Positions 1 through 4,904 of a stretch of DNA of 6,942 nt are shown piece after piece. Within the stretch, counting starts at the first letter, position 1; each line of letters opens with the position of its first letter. The position numbers were made by a program, and so were the translations under genes. Under the pieces are notes generated by a model. That model was not told the DNA's origin. It saw only the letters and a list, made by a program, of their open reading frames with translations, and did no database searches. The stretch comes from Betaproteobacteria bacterium HGW-Betaproteobacteria-8 (lineage in GTDB: Bacteria; Pseudomonadota; Gammaproteobacteria; Burkholderiales; Methylophilaceae). The DNA lies in contig PHCD01000085.1 of assembly GCA_002842135.1 (NCBI GenBank), positions 1-6,942 on the forward strand, in the 5' to 3' direction.

Positions 1-36
1 ACCTTTGGAGGCGATCAGTGCGAGTTTTTTGGCCAT
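1..36 (-). CDS. DsrE2-like sulfur carrier protein, N-terminus only
   Basis: Only the first 12 codons are present, reading MAKKLALIASKG; the rest lies beyond the left edge. This start resembles the beginning of DsrE/DsrF/DrsH-like proteins of the DsrE2 type, membrane-anchored relatives of DsrE that belong to sulfur-relay pathways. Such a short piece is weak evidence alone. The context carries the call: it follows a rhodanese gene and tusA on the same strand, 20 nt after the tusA stop, and rhd-tusA-dsrE2 is a known conserved gene order in sulfur-oxidising bacteria. A weak GGA-type ribosome site lies about 10 nt before the ATG. An unrelated small protein cannot be excluded without the rest of the gene. 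Confidence 0.7.
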   Translation of the reverse strand, partial: MAKKLALIASKG

Positions 37-49
37 GATGTGTTATCCG

Positions 50-67
50 GCGCCGTTCAGGCGGCGC
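50..67 (-). other. 6-bp GC hairpin spanning the tusA stop, before the dsrE2-like gene
   Basis: In the minus-strand transcript the arms GCGCCG (67-62) and CGGCGC (55-50) can pair across a 6-nt loop. The hairpin covers the tusA stop codon (59-57) and ends just before the presumed ribosome site of the next gene. No T-tract follows, so it is not a standard Rho-independent terminator. It could tune coupling or mRNA stability between the two genes; that role is inference. Confidence 0.35.
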
Positions 68-290
68 GTTTCCTGATGTGAAATACGGTTTCGCTTTCCA
101 ATTGTTCCATTGAAAGCAGTTCGTGACCGGTCTGCTTGCAGAAAGCCTGAAAATCCTTGATCGCTCCAGGGTCGGTCGTCATGACTTTTAACACCTGGCC
201 GGTTTCGATTTCAGCCAGGCCCTTCTTGCAGCGCAGGATGGGCAGGGGGCAGTTGAGACCGCGTGCATCTAGTTCTTTATCGAAATCCAT
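57..290 (-). CDS. tusA: TusA-family sulfur carrier protein
   Basis: A 77-residue protein of usual TusA length. The family signature LDARGLNCPLPIL lies near residues 7-19, with the single conserved Cys14 in the Cys-Pro motif that carries the persulfide. The rest fits the small two-layer alpha/beta fold, including the segment around TTDPGAIKDF (residues 38-47). TusA proteins accept sulfane sulfur from a rhodanese or cysteine desulfurase and pass it on in the cytoplasm, either to tRNA thiolation and molybdopterin pathways or, in sulfur oxidisers, to the Dsr or sHdr oxidation machinery. Here it sits between a rhodanese and a DsrE2-like gene, which favours a role in dissimilatory sulfur transfer; that is inference from gene order. 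The ATG at 290 is the only sensible start and is preceded by a weak AGG-type ribosome site. The 60-nt gap before it is AT-rich. Confidence 0.93.
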   Translation of the reverse strand: MDFDKELDARGLNCPLPILRCKKGLAEIETGQVLKVMTTDPGAIKDFQAFCKQTGHELLSMEQLESETVFHIRKRAA

Positions 291-350
291 GAGAGTGCCT
301 GTATTTATAAATGAATAACTGAAATTTTAGCAGCAAACGAAAAGGCAGGT

Positions 351-671
351 TTACTTTTGGCCGAATGGCAGGTCGGCCTTGCCCCAGGCAAGTACGCCGC
401 CACGCAGGTTGTAAACATTCTTACGGCCTTTGTTGACGATGAAGGCTGCCGCCTGCGCAGAGCGCAGGCCGCTGTAGCAATAGAATACCAGGGCATCGTC
501 ACCATTCAGCGATTCGTACTTGAGTGGCAGCAGCGCAAGCGGAATGTGCGCTGCACCGGGAATCATGCCTCTGGCGACCTCATCATCATTGCGTACATCC
601 ACCAACTGTATTTTGCTGCTTGCCAGCATGCTTTGCAAATCGCCGACTTCGATTTCTATATAACCTGACAT
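351..671 (-). CDS. Single-domain rhodanese-like sulfurtransferase
   Basis: A 106-residue single rhodanese domain with no signal peptide or membrane segment, so probably cytoplasmic. Rhodaneses move sulfane sulfur onto an active-site cysteine. The catalytic loop CYSGLRS is at residues 65-71 with Cys65 as nucleophile; six residues make up the loop, as in thiosulfate or persulfide rhodaneses rather than the seven-residue Cdc25-like loop. LVDVRNDDEVARGMIPGAAHIP (residues 23-44) is the typical CH2A/CH2B structural region, and LRGGVLAW (89-96) is the usual C-terminal signature. It is the first gene of the minus-strand set with tusA and the dsrE2-like gene, so it is the likely sulfur donor to TusA. 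The ATG at 671 has a weak AGG upstream. A TATAAA-like -10 (713-708, minus) is present but I see no convincing -35. Confidence 0.92.
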   Translation of the reverse strand: MSGYIEIEVGDLQSMLASSKIQLVDVRNDDEVARGMIPGAAHIPLALLPLKYESLNGDDALVFYCYSGLRSAQAAAFIVNKGRKNVYNLRGGVLAWGKADLPFGQK

Positions 672-853
672 CAGGGATTACCTATTGGAAAGACGATAAT
701 CTGTGATTTTATACGAATGTACCAGGCAGTAACTTAGAGTGAGTGGAATATTCCAACTTTCAACTGGTATGAGTGGAAGGGAGCAGGTCATACTAGTTAC
801 TAAAAATAAACCTCGTAAATTGAGATACACGTCCAGCTTTATTCTATATAGCA

Positions 854-881
854 TTGCTTTCAATGTTTTATTCTGTAGAAT
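854..881 (+). promoter_or_regulatory. Candidate promoter of the RES-Xre module
   Basis: TTGCTT (854-859) and TAGAAT (876-881, one mismatch from TATAAT) are separated by 16 bp. They would place the transcript start near 888, about 24 nt ahead of the antitoxin ATG and just before its strong ribosome site. The -35 is poor. An alternative pair is TTGAGA (820-825) with TCTATA (843-848), 17 bp apart. Confidence 0.35.
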
Positions 882-885
882 AAAA
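866..885. promoter_or_regulatory. 20-bp palindrome, candidate autorepression operator
   Basis: Two perfect 9-bp arms, TTTTATTCT (866-874) and AGAATAAAA (877-885), flank a 2-bp centre. The half-site TTTATTCT is repeated 29 bp upstream at 838-845. The palindrome overlaps the likely -10 box of the toxin-antitoxin operon, 27 bp before the antitoxin ATG. Antitoxins of this family carry an Xre-like helix-turn-helix, and toxin-antitoxin modules are typically autoregulated through such sites. That the antitoxin binds here is inference. Confidence 0.45.
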
Positions 886-895
886 TATATATGGG

Positions 896-903
896 AAAGG
901 AGG
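896..903 (+). promoter_or_regulatory. Strong Shine-Dalgarno that decides the antitoxin start
   Basis: AAAGGAGG lies 8 nt upstream of the ATG at 912, an ideal spacing. An in-frame ATG at 891 would put this site inside the gene and has no ribosome site of its own, so 912 is preferred. Confidence 0.8.
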
Positions 904-911
904 ATGGTGAA

Positions 912-1292
912 ATGAGTAACCTTGCATTGGAACGGGCCTCTAATCGTTCAAGGGTATTAAGTCAGGCTGTTGTAGAGGCTTCAAAACGTTTGAAAGTAAC
1001 CTCAACCGATCTGGGCGCTATTCTTGGATTTAGTCAGCCCACATCATCCCGGCTACTTAATCAGAGATATGCCATTCAAGAGCGTAGTAAGGAGTGGGAG
1101 CTGTCCGCTCATTTTGTACGGTTATACCGCTCATTGTCATCTCTGGTTGGAGGGGATGATGAATTGGCAAAAGATTGGCTCACCTCGCCGAATAATGCAT
1201 TCAATAAACAAACACCTATAAACTTTATCAAGCGAGTTGACGGTCTAATCTATGCCTGCGAATACTTGGACGCCCAACGCTCTATCGTCTGA
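912..1292 (+). CDS. Xre/MbcA/ParS-family antitoxin of a RES toxin-antitoxin pair
   Basis: A 126-residue protein from the ATG at 912, chosen for its strong ribosome site; an in-frame ATG at 891 would add seven residues. Residues about 20-60 form an Xre-like helix-turn-helix region (KRLKVTSTDLGAILGFSQPT, 25-44). Residues about 66-126 match the C-terminal DUF2384-type toxin-binding domain, with the family pattern FVRLYRSLSSLVGGDDELAKDWL (68-90), SPNNAFN and the ending LIYACEYLDAQR (112-123). In characterised members, such as Pseudomonas putida Xre-RES and Mycobacterium MbcA-MbcT, this domain blocks the toxin's active site and the complex binds its own promoter. The gene is followed by the RES toxin with a 41-nt overlap, the usual antitoxin-first order. 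A palindrome just upstream is a plausible operator. Base composition is more AT-rich than the cob genes, suggesting acquisition. Confidence 0.9.
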   Translation: MSNLALERASNRSRVLSQAVVEASKRLKVTSTDLGAILGFSQPTSSRLLNQRYAIQERSKEWELSAHFVRLYRSLSSLVGGDDELAKDWLTSPNNAFNKQTPINFIKRVDGLIYACEYLDAQRSIV

Positions 1293-1980
1293 GGCGAGGC
1301 CTTGGCAAGGCTCAGGGTGGCGTGCCGTGGAAGCGCAACACAAAGTGTCAACGATGGCGCTTGCGCTTGGCGATCTCAACGATCAGTCCACATTGGAAAG
1401 TATCCTGGAAGAGGTTAAGCCTTTACTTCCTACAGAGGCAGAAGGCTTGCATTGGTTATTGTCTACACCCTTCCGGTATTTTCCTCTGCCCGGCGGGTCA
1501 AGATTTCGCAAGCGGGATGAGCCCGGTGTTTTCTATGGCGCTGACGACCGGCAAACAGCATGTGCTGAAGTTGGCTTTTGGCGGTGGAATTTCTGGATGG
1601 CCAGTGAAGGTTTGCGGAATAAGGCAAAGTCTGTACAACTTACACTATTTGAATTTCACGCAGGTACCCGACAAGCCATTGATCTATCACGGCCCCCGCT
1701 TTCCGCTGATCGCAACTTGTGGGTCAATCCTGCAAGTTACGACGCTACACAAGCACTTGCGTTGAACGCCAGAAAAGCCGGTATCGAATTGATTCGATAT
1801 GAATCAGTAAGGAACCCAGGAGGCATGTGCCTGGCAATCCTGACTCCGCAGATGTTTAAAAATGTGAGAGATCCCTACCGTAATAATCAACAGACCTGGA
1901 CTCTGCATATTCAGCCGCCAAATCGCATTACCTGGCAAAGAGAATTGAACAACGAGAGCTTTTCATTCGAGTTTAAATGA
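1252..1980 (+). CDS. RES-domain toxin (NAD+-degrading family)
   Basis: A 242-residue RES-domain protein. Characterised RES toxins degrade cellular NAD+ (hydrolysis or phosphorolysis) using a fold related to ADP-ribosyltransferases. The defining residues are visible: Arg in SRFRKRDEPGVFYGA (Arg84/Arg86, with Tyr95), Glu106 in CAEVGFWRW (104-112), and Ser185 in RYESVRNPGG (182-191). The N-terminal part, with WTPNALSSEARP (6-17) and WRAVEAQH (23-30), is typical of the longer members of the family, which supports the ATG at 1252 even though it lies inside the antitoxin gene and has only a weak GAG-type ribosome site. The next in-frame Met, residue 35, would remove conserved sequence. The 41-nt overlap suggests translational coupling, keeping toxin output below antitoxin. 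All key residues are present and the frame is intact, so the toxin is probably active. Confidence 0.92.
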   Translation: MPANTWTPNALSSEARPWQGSGWRAVEAQHKVSTMALALGDLNDQSTLESILEEVKPLLPTEAEGLHWLLSTPFRYFPLPGGSRFRKRDEPGVFYGADDRQTACAEVGFWRWNFWMASEGLRNKAKSVQLTLFEFHAGTRQAIDLSRPPLSADRNLWVNPASYDATQALALNARKAGIELIRYESVRNPGGMCLAILTPQMFKNVRDPYRNNQQTWTLHIQPPNRITWQRELNNESFSFEFK

Positions 1981-1988
1981 ACTGTAGA

Positions 1989-2033
1989 ACCCATAAACTG
2001 GGCAAGCGAGCGGATTATGGGTGCGGTGTTTTT
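1989..2033 (+). terminator. Weak candidate terminator after the RES toxin
   Basis: The arms ACCCATAA (1989-1996) and TTATGGGT (2015-2022) are perfectly complementary, 9 nt after the toxin stop. A five-T run follows at 2029-2033. The 18-nt loop and the 6-nt gap before the T-run make it a poor intrinsic terminator, so I treat it as possible only. Confidence 0.3.
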
Positions 2034-2070
2034 GGGCTGATTCGGTATGATGGAAATCGGATGTAGAAAT

Positions 2071-2096
2071 GAAAACGGCCACCAGAAAGGTAGCCG
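2071..2096 (-). terminator. Intrinsic terminator of tRNA-Phe
   Basis: Read on the minus strand, CGGCTACC (2096-2089) pairs with GGTGGCCG (2083-2076) across a 5-nt loop, with one G-U wobble. TTTTC (2075-2071) follows immediately. The hairpin begins 10 nt after the encoded CCA of the tRNA, as expected for a monocistronic tRNA unit. Confidence 0.75.
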
Positions 2097-2106
2097 ATGA
2101 ATACTT

Positions 2107-2182
2107 TGGTGGCCAGGGGCGGAATCGAACCGTCGACACGCGGATTTTCAATCCGCTGCTCTACCAACTGAGCTACCTGGCC
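2107..2182 (-). tRNA. tRNA-Phe (GAA anticodon)
   Basis: A 76-nt cloverleaf with CCA encoded at 2109-2107. The acceptor stem GGCCAGG/CCTGGCC pairs perfectly with discriminator A. The D-arm is GCTC-AGTTGGTA-GAGC. The anticodon stem GCGGA/TCCGC encloses the loop TTGAAAA, giving anticodon GAA for phenylalanine. The variable loop is the 5-nt GTGTC and the T-loop is TTCGATT. One oddity is the T-stem, GACGG opposite CCGCC, which puts A50 opposite C64; a standard gene would have G50. The gene has its own promoter and terminator, so it is transcribed alone, and its 3' end faces the toxin-antitoxin module. Confidence 0.97.
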
Positions 2183-2201
2183 ATCATTACGAGCCTTTGA
2201 G

Positions 2202-2215
2202 CTCTCGCAAGAGAG
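2202..2215 (-). other. Small hairpin at the 5' end of the tRNA-Phe leader
   Basis: CTCTC and GAGAG arms around a 4-nt loop lie between the promoter and the mature tRNA. The expected transcript start near 2213 falls inside the first arm, so the full hairpin may not form in RNA. It may be only part of the 5' leader removed by RNase P. Confidence 0.3.
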
Positions 2216-2219
2216 GCGC

Positions 2220-2249
2220 ATTATAGCAAACTAATTCGATTCGTGTCAT
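2220..2249 (-). promoter_or_regulatory. Strong sigma70 promoter of tRNA-Phe
   Basis: On the minus strand, ATGACA (2249-2244, five of six to TTGACA) and a perfect TATAAT (2225-2220) are separated by 18 bp. A GC-rich stretch, GCGCC, follows the -10, the discriminator type associated with stringent control of stable RNA genes. Transcription should begin near 2213, giving a leader of about 30 nt before the tRNA. Confidence 0.85.
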
Positions 2250-2284
2250 GTGCCGATAAAAGAAGTTTGCTTTGGTCGAAGTAG

Positions 2285-2313
2285 TTCAAAAAATGCCCCC
2301 GCTCGCGTATGCT
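2285..2313 (+). promoter_or_regulatory. Weak candidate promoter for cobT-cobS-cobC
   Basis: TTCAAA (2285-2290) and TATGCT (2308-2313), each four of six to consensus, are 17 bp apart and would start transcription about 20 nt before cobT. The space between the tRNA promoter and cobT is about 90 bp, too short for a complete cobalamin riboswitch of the usual size. Confidence 0.2.
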
Positions 2314-2340
2314 CGCATGTCTTAATCAGGTTTTTCAGGC

Positions 2341-3378
2341 ATGAATCTCAATATCACAGTTCCGGACAGCAGCTTGATCCACGCCTTGCAGGCAAAGATA
2401 GACCAGAAGACCAAGCCCTTGGGAGCCTTGGGTCGGCTGGAATCATTGGCGCTGCAGATTGGCCTGGTGCAGGGCAGTCTGTCGCCGCAATTGAACAAGC
2501 CGGTGGTCATGGTGTTTGCCGGCGATCACGGCATTGTCGAGGCGGGTGTCAGCCCTTATCCGCAGGCGGTGACGCAGCAGATGGTGATGAACTTCCTGGC
2601 TGGCGGTGCTGGCGTCAATGTGTTCGCCCGGCAGCAAGGCATGCAGGTGCACGTGGTCGATGCCGGGGTGAATCATGTGTTCGCGCCGCACCCGCAGTTG
2701 ATCGATGCCAAGGTGGCGATGGGTACGCGCAACTTTGCCAGGCAATCTGCCATGACGGCAGGCCAGTGCCAACAGGCAATGGAGGCGGGTGCGCGGCTGG
2801 TAGCGCAGGAGGTGGCGGCCGGCAGCAATGTGCTGGTGTTCGGCGAGATGGGTATCGGTAATACGTCTTCGGCTGCAGCCTTGATGGCGGTGCTGTGCGA
2901 TCTTCCGGTGCGTGACTGCGTCGGCCGCGGCACCGGGCTGGATGATGCCGGTTTGCAGCACAAGGCGGCTGTTATCGAGCAAGCCATCAAGTTGCATCAA
3001 AACCTCGATACGCCGTTAAAGGTTCTGGCCACATTCGGCGGCTTTGAAATTGCCATGATGGCAGGGGCAATGCTGGCGGCCGCGCAGCACCGCTGCCTGA
3101 TTCTGGTGGATGGCTTTATCGCGATCACAGCCTTGCTGGTGGCCAGCAGGTTGCAGCCTGCGATCATGCATTATTGCGTGTTCGGCCACTGTTCCGACGA
3201 GGCCGGACATGCGGCCTTGTTGCAGCACCTCAAGGCCAGACCCTTGCTGCAGCTCGGCATGCGTCTGGGTGAAGGCACGGGAGCGGTGCTGGCTTATCCG
3301 CTGTTGCAGGCCGCCGTCAATTTCCTCAACGACATGGCTTCTTTTGAATCTGCCCATGTTTCGGGCAGGGCAGATTAA
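2341..3378 (+). CDS. cobT: Nicotinate-nucleotide--dimethylbenzimidazole phosphoribosyltransferase
   Basis: A 345-residue protein, close to the usual CobT length. It transfers phosphoribosyl from nicotinate mononucleotide to 5,6-dimethylbenzimidazole to give alpha-ribazole 5'-phosphate, the activated lower ligand of cobalamin, in the cytoplasm. Family motifs in order: KTKPLGALGRLE (residues 23-34), VVMVFAGDHGIVEAGVSPYP (55-74), FLAGGAGVNVFAR (85-97), FGEMGIGNTSSAAAL (167-181), GRGTGLDD (195-202) and GMRLGEGTGA (306-315). Glu311 corresponds to the catalytic general base, Glu317 in the Salmonella enzyme, and Glu169 lies in the phosphate-binding loop. The ATG at 2341 fits the family N-terminus; the ribosome site is weak (CAGG at 2335-2338). 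It heads a plus-strand operon, with cobS beginning 2 nt after its stop. Confidence 0.97.
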   Translation: MNLNITVPDSSLIHALQAKIDQKTKPLGALGRLESLALQIGLVQGSLSPQLNKPVVMVFAGDHGIVEAGVSPYPQAVTQQMVMNFLAGGAGVNVFARQQGMQVHVVDAGVNHVFAPHPQLIDAKVAMGTRNFARQSAMTAGQCQQAMEAGARLVAQEVAAGSNVLVFGEMGIGNTSSAAALMAVLCDLPVRDCVGRGTGLDDAGLQHKAAVIEQAIKLHQNLDTPLKVLATFGGFEIAMMAGAMLAAAQHRCLILVDGFIAITALLVASRLQPAIMHYCVFGHCSDEAGHAALLQHLKARPLLQLGMRLGEGTGAVLAYPLLQAAVNFLNDMASFESAHVSGRAD

Positions 3379-3380
3379 AT

Positions 3381-4148
3381 ATGCAACGCTTGTTCCGACA
3401 GTGGCGTTTGCTCAAGACTGCGCTGGTGTTCTTCACCCGTGTGCCGCTGCAACTCCGCGATTATGACGAGGCTGATCTGGCAAGATCAACGCGCTATTTC
3501 CCGCTGGTCGGTATTCTGGTCGGTGCTTTCGGTGCGCTGGTGTTCTGGTTGAGCGATTTCGTGTTGCCGCTCGAACTTGCCGTTCTGCTGAGTATGGTTG
3601 CCACCATACTCCTGACTGGTGCATTCCATGAGGACGGCTTGTCCGATGCGGTGGATGGCCTCGGTGGTGGCTGGGAGAAAGAGCAAGTGCTGACGATCAT
3701 GACCGATTCGCGGGTCGGCAGTTACGGTGCGATTGCCATCGTGCTGGCACTGCTGATCAAGTTACAGGCGCTCAGTCATCATCCGGCAATCTTGATACCG
3801 CTTGCCCTGATTGCGGGCCACGCGCTCAGCCGTTTTTGCGCTACGCTGGTCATCGCCACCCAACATTACGTCAAGCACGAGGGCAAATCCAAGCCGCTGG
3901 CAACACGGATCACGTCCGTGGAGTTGCTGATTGCTGCATTTTTTGGGCTGTTGCCGCTGGCTTTTCTTGAAGTACAGATGCTACTGGCGTTGGCGCCGGT
4001 TGGGCTGGTCTGGCTCTGGTTCAGCGCCAAAATCAGGGCGCGTATTGGCGGTTATACCGGTGACTGCCTCGGCGCCATGCAGCAGTTGACGGAAATCGCG
4101 TTTTACCTCGGGTTGCTGGCCAGTGTCGCCATGTTTGCCCGTTTGTAA
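3381..4148 (+). CDS. cobS: Adenosylcobinamide-GDP ribazoletransferase (cobalamin 5'-phosphate synthase)
   Basis: A 255-residue polytopic inner-membrane protein of usual CobS length. It joins alpha-ribazole 5'-phosphate to adenosylcobinamide-GDP, giving adenosylcobalamin 5'-phosphate and GMP. Recognised motifs are FFTRVPL near residues 17-23, RYFPLVGILVGA (38-49), the acidic metal-binding segment GAFHEDGLSDAVDGLGGGW (80-98) with its Asp and Glu residues, DSRVGSYG (109-116) and GYTGDCLGA (224-232). Hydrophobic stretches at about 41-60, 64-80, 117-129, 136-160, 181-198 and 199-215, and at the C-terminus, fit several membrane helices. It starts 2 nt after the cobT stop with a GGG-rich ribosome site inside the end of cobT, so translation is probably coupled. 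It consumes the CobT product directly. Confidence 0.96.
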   Translation: MQRLFRQWRLLKTALVFFTRVPLQLRDYDEADLARSTRYFPLVGILVGAFGALVFWLSDFVLPLELAVLLSMVATILLTGAFHEDGLSDAVDGLGGGWEKEQVLTIMTDSRVGSYGAIAIVLALLIKLQALSHHPAILIPLALIAGHALSRFCATLVIATQHYVKHEGKSKPLATRITSVELLIAAFFGLLPLAFLEVQMLLALAPVGLVWLWFSAKIRARIGGYTGDCLGAMQQLTEIAFYLGLLASVAMFARL

Positions 4149-4158
4149 GCATTGCACC

Positions 4159-4749
4159 ATGAAAATCACCCTGATACGCCATACCACCCTCAATGTCGCG
4201 CCGCACATCTGCTACGGCCAGAGCGATGTCGAGGTGTCAGCAAGTTTCGAGATGGAATCGCAGGCGCTGCTGCAGAAATTGCGCAGTCATGAGTTCGATG
4301 CGGTCTATGCCAGCCCTTTGCGGCGCTGTCATCAGCTGGCGCAGGCCTTGTGTGCGGAAGATGGCCTGAAGGTTGCGGCTGATGAAATCCGGCTGGACGA
4401 GCGGCTGAAGGAGCTGAATTTCGGCGATTGGGAAATGCGTCCGTGGGATGCGATTCCGCGCGAACCGTTTGATCGCTGGGCGAGTGATTACGCCAATCTG
4501 GCACCGCCGAACGGCGAAACTTTCACCGAGCTGCATGCCCGTGCCAAAAAATTTGTGGAGGATGTGAGCAATCACTACCAAGGCAAGAATCTGCTGGTGG
4601 TGACGCACGGCGGCCTGATCCGCGCCCTCATCGCCGAGACCCTGAACCTGCCGTTGAAACGCCTGTTCCGCATCGCCATCGATCACGGTAGCGTGACAGA
4701 GTTGGAGTTCAAGGGCGAGGTGCCGAAAGTGCTTCGCATCAACGCCTAG
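4159..4749 (+). CDS. cobC: Histidine phosphatase family protein, probable alpha-ribazole phosphatase
   Basis: A 196-residue member of the histidine phosphatase (phosphoglycerate mutase-like) superfamily. The motif LIRHTTL (residues 5-11) contains the phospho-accepting His8. The other catalytic elements are ASPLRRC (51-57, Arg55), ERLKELNFGDWE (81-92, Glu85) and VVTHGGLIRAL (148-157, His150). CobC enzymes dephosphorylate alpha-ribazole 5'-phosphate or adenosylcobalamin 5'-phosphate at the last step of B12 assembly. The superfamily is broad, so the CobC assignment rests on its position 10 nt after cobS and the typical N-terminal KITLIRHT. An in-frame ATG at 4123 would overlap the cobS end and add 12 residues before the conserved start, so 4159 is preferred; neither has a good ribosome site. 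It is the last gene of the operon, running towards cobD. Confidence 0.9.
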   Translation: MKITLIRHTTLNVAPHICYGQSDVEVSASFEMESQALLQKLRSHEFDAVYASPLRRCHQLAQALCAEDGLKVAADEIRLDERLKELNFGDWEMRPWDAIPREPFDRWASDYANLAPPNGETFTELHARAKKFVEDVSNHYQGKNLLVVTHGGLIRALIAETLNLPLKRLFRIAIDHGSVTELEFKGEVPKVLRINA

Positions 4750-4761
4750 CTCTCAATAAAT

Positions 4762-4768
4762 ATCAATT
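4762..4768. repeat. Left copy of a 7-bp direct repeat (possible target-site duplication)
   Basis: ATCAATT here recurs exactly at 4905-4911, outside the two ends of the inverted-repeat element. One base separates it from the left arm. Confidence 0.45.
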
Positions 4769-4769
4769 A

Positions 4770-4902
4770 GCCACAGAGAGCACAGAGAAAACCAACTACA
4801 AAAACTTTGATTTAACCGCCAATAAAAACGGATAAATCCCATCTCAAACCATCAGCATTTCTACAGATATTCTCCCTCTGTGTTCTCTGTGAACTTTGTG
4901 GC
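4770..4902. repeat. MITE-like or palindromic repeat element with CACAGAG-rich terminal inverted repeats
   Basis: The arms 4770-4789 and 4883-4902 match as inverted repeats at 17 of 20 positions, beginning GCCACA on each strand. Each arm is built of the heptamer CACAGAG on a 9-bp period: 4772-4778 and 4781-4787 on the left; 4876-4882 and 4885-4891, plus the variant at 4894-4900, on the right (reverse strand). The 93-bp interior is AT-rich with no credible gene. The element lies between convergent cobC and cobD, so it could act as a two-way transcription barrier. CACAGAG-rich intergenic repeats are familiar from several proteobacterial genomes. Whether this one is mobile is inference from the inverted ends and flanking direct repeat. 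Confidence 0.6.
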
Positions 4903-4904
4903 AA

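Larger units (their letters stand above)
672..911. other. AT-rich divergent intergenic region with short palindromes and repeats
   Basis: This gap separates the minus-strand sulfur operon from the plus-strand toxin-antitoxin module. No convincing gene is seen in it. It contains the 12-bp palindrome TGGAATATTCCA (744-755), the direct repeat GAGTGGAA at 741-748 and 771-778 (30 bp apart), and a 7-bp inverted pair AGTAACT (728-734) / AGTTACT (795-801). These are candidate regulator sites or remnants; nothing in the sequence assigns them. Promoters for both directions should lie here. Confidence 0.5.

Noticed and set aside
357..668. 103-codon plus-strand open frame
   Set aside because: It lies wholly antisense to the rhodanese gene, whose catalytic loop is clear. 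No independent signal supports it.
678..863. 61-codon minus-strand open frame in the divergent intergenic region
   Set aside because: Its sequence resembles no family I know, it has no ribosome site, it lies over the promoter and repeat region, and its composition is that of AT-rich spacer DNA.
891..911. Upstream ATG at 891 as the antitoxin start
   Set aside because: The strong AAAGGAGG site at 896-903 is placed for the ATG at 912 and would be inside the coding region if 891 were used.
1299..1311. Palindrome GCCTTG-G-CAAGGC early in the RES gene
   Set aside because: The one-base centre cannot form a hairpin loop of full stem length, and it lies inside coding sequence; probably chance.
2250..2340. 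Possible cobalamin riboswitch upstream of cobT
   Set aside because: Only about 90 bp is available and I see no B12-box-like conserved core, so a complete riboswitch is unlikely.
2250..2861. 203-codon plus-strand open frame
   Set aside because: It begins next to the tRNA promoter and runs in a second frame through cobT; its low-complexity Gly/Ala/Arg-rich translation is typical of a shadow frame in GC-rich DNA.
2443..3000. 185-codon minus-strand open frame opposite cobT
   Set aside because: Histidine- and arginine-rich shadow of cobT with no recognisable motif or ribosome site.
4770..4902. CACAGAG repeats as a CRISPR array
   Set aside because: The repeats are 7 bp on a 9-bp period, arranged as two inverted arms, with no long spacers or cas genes.
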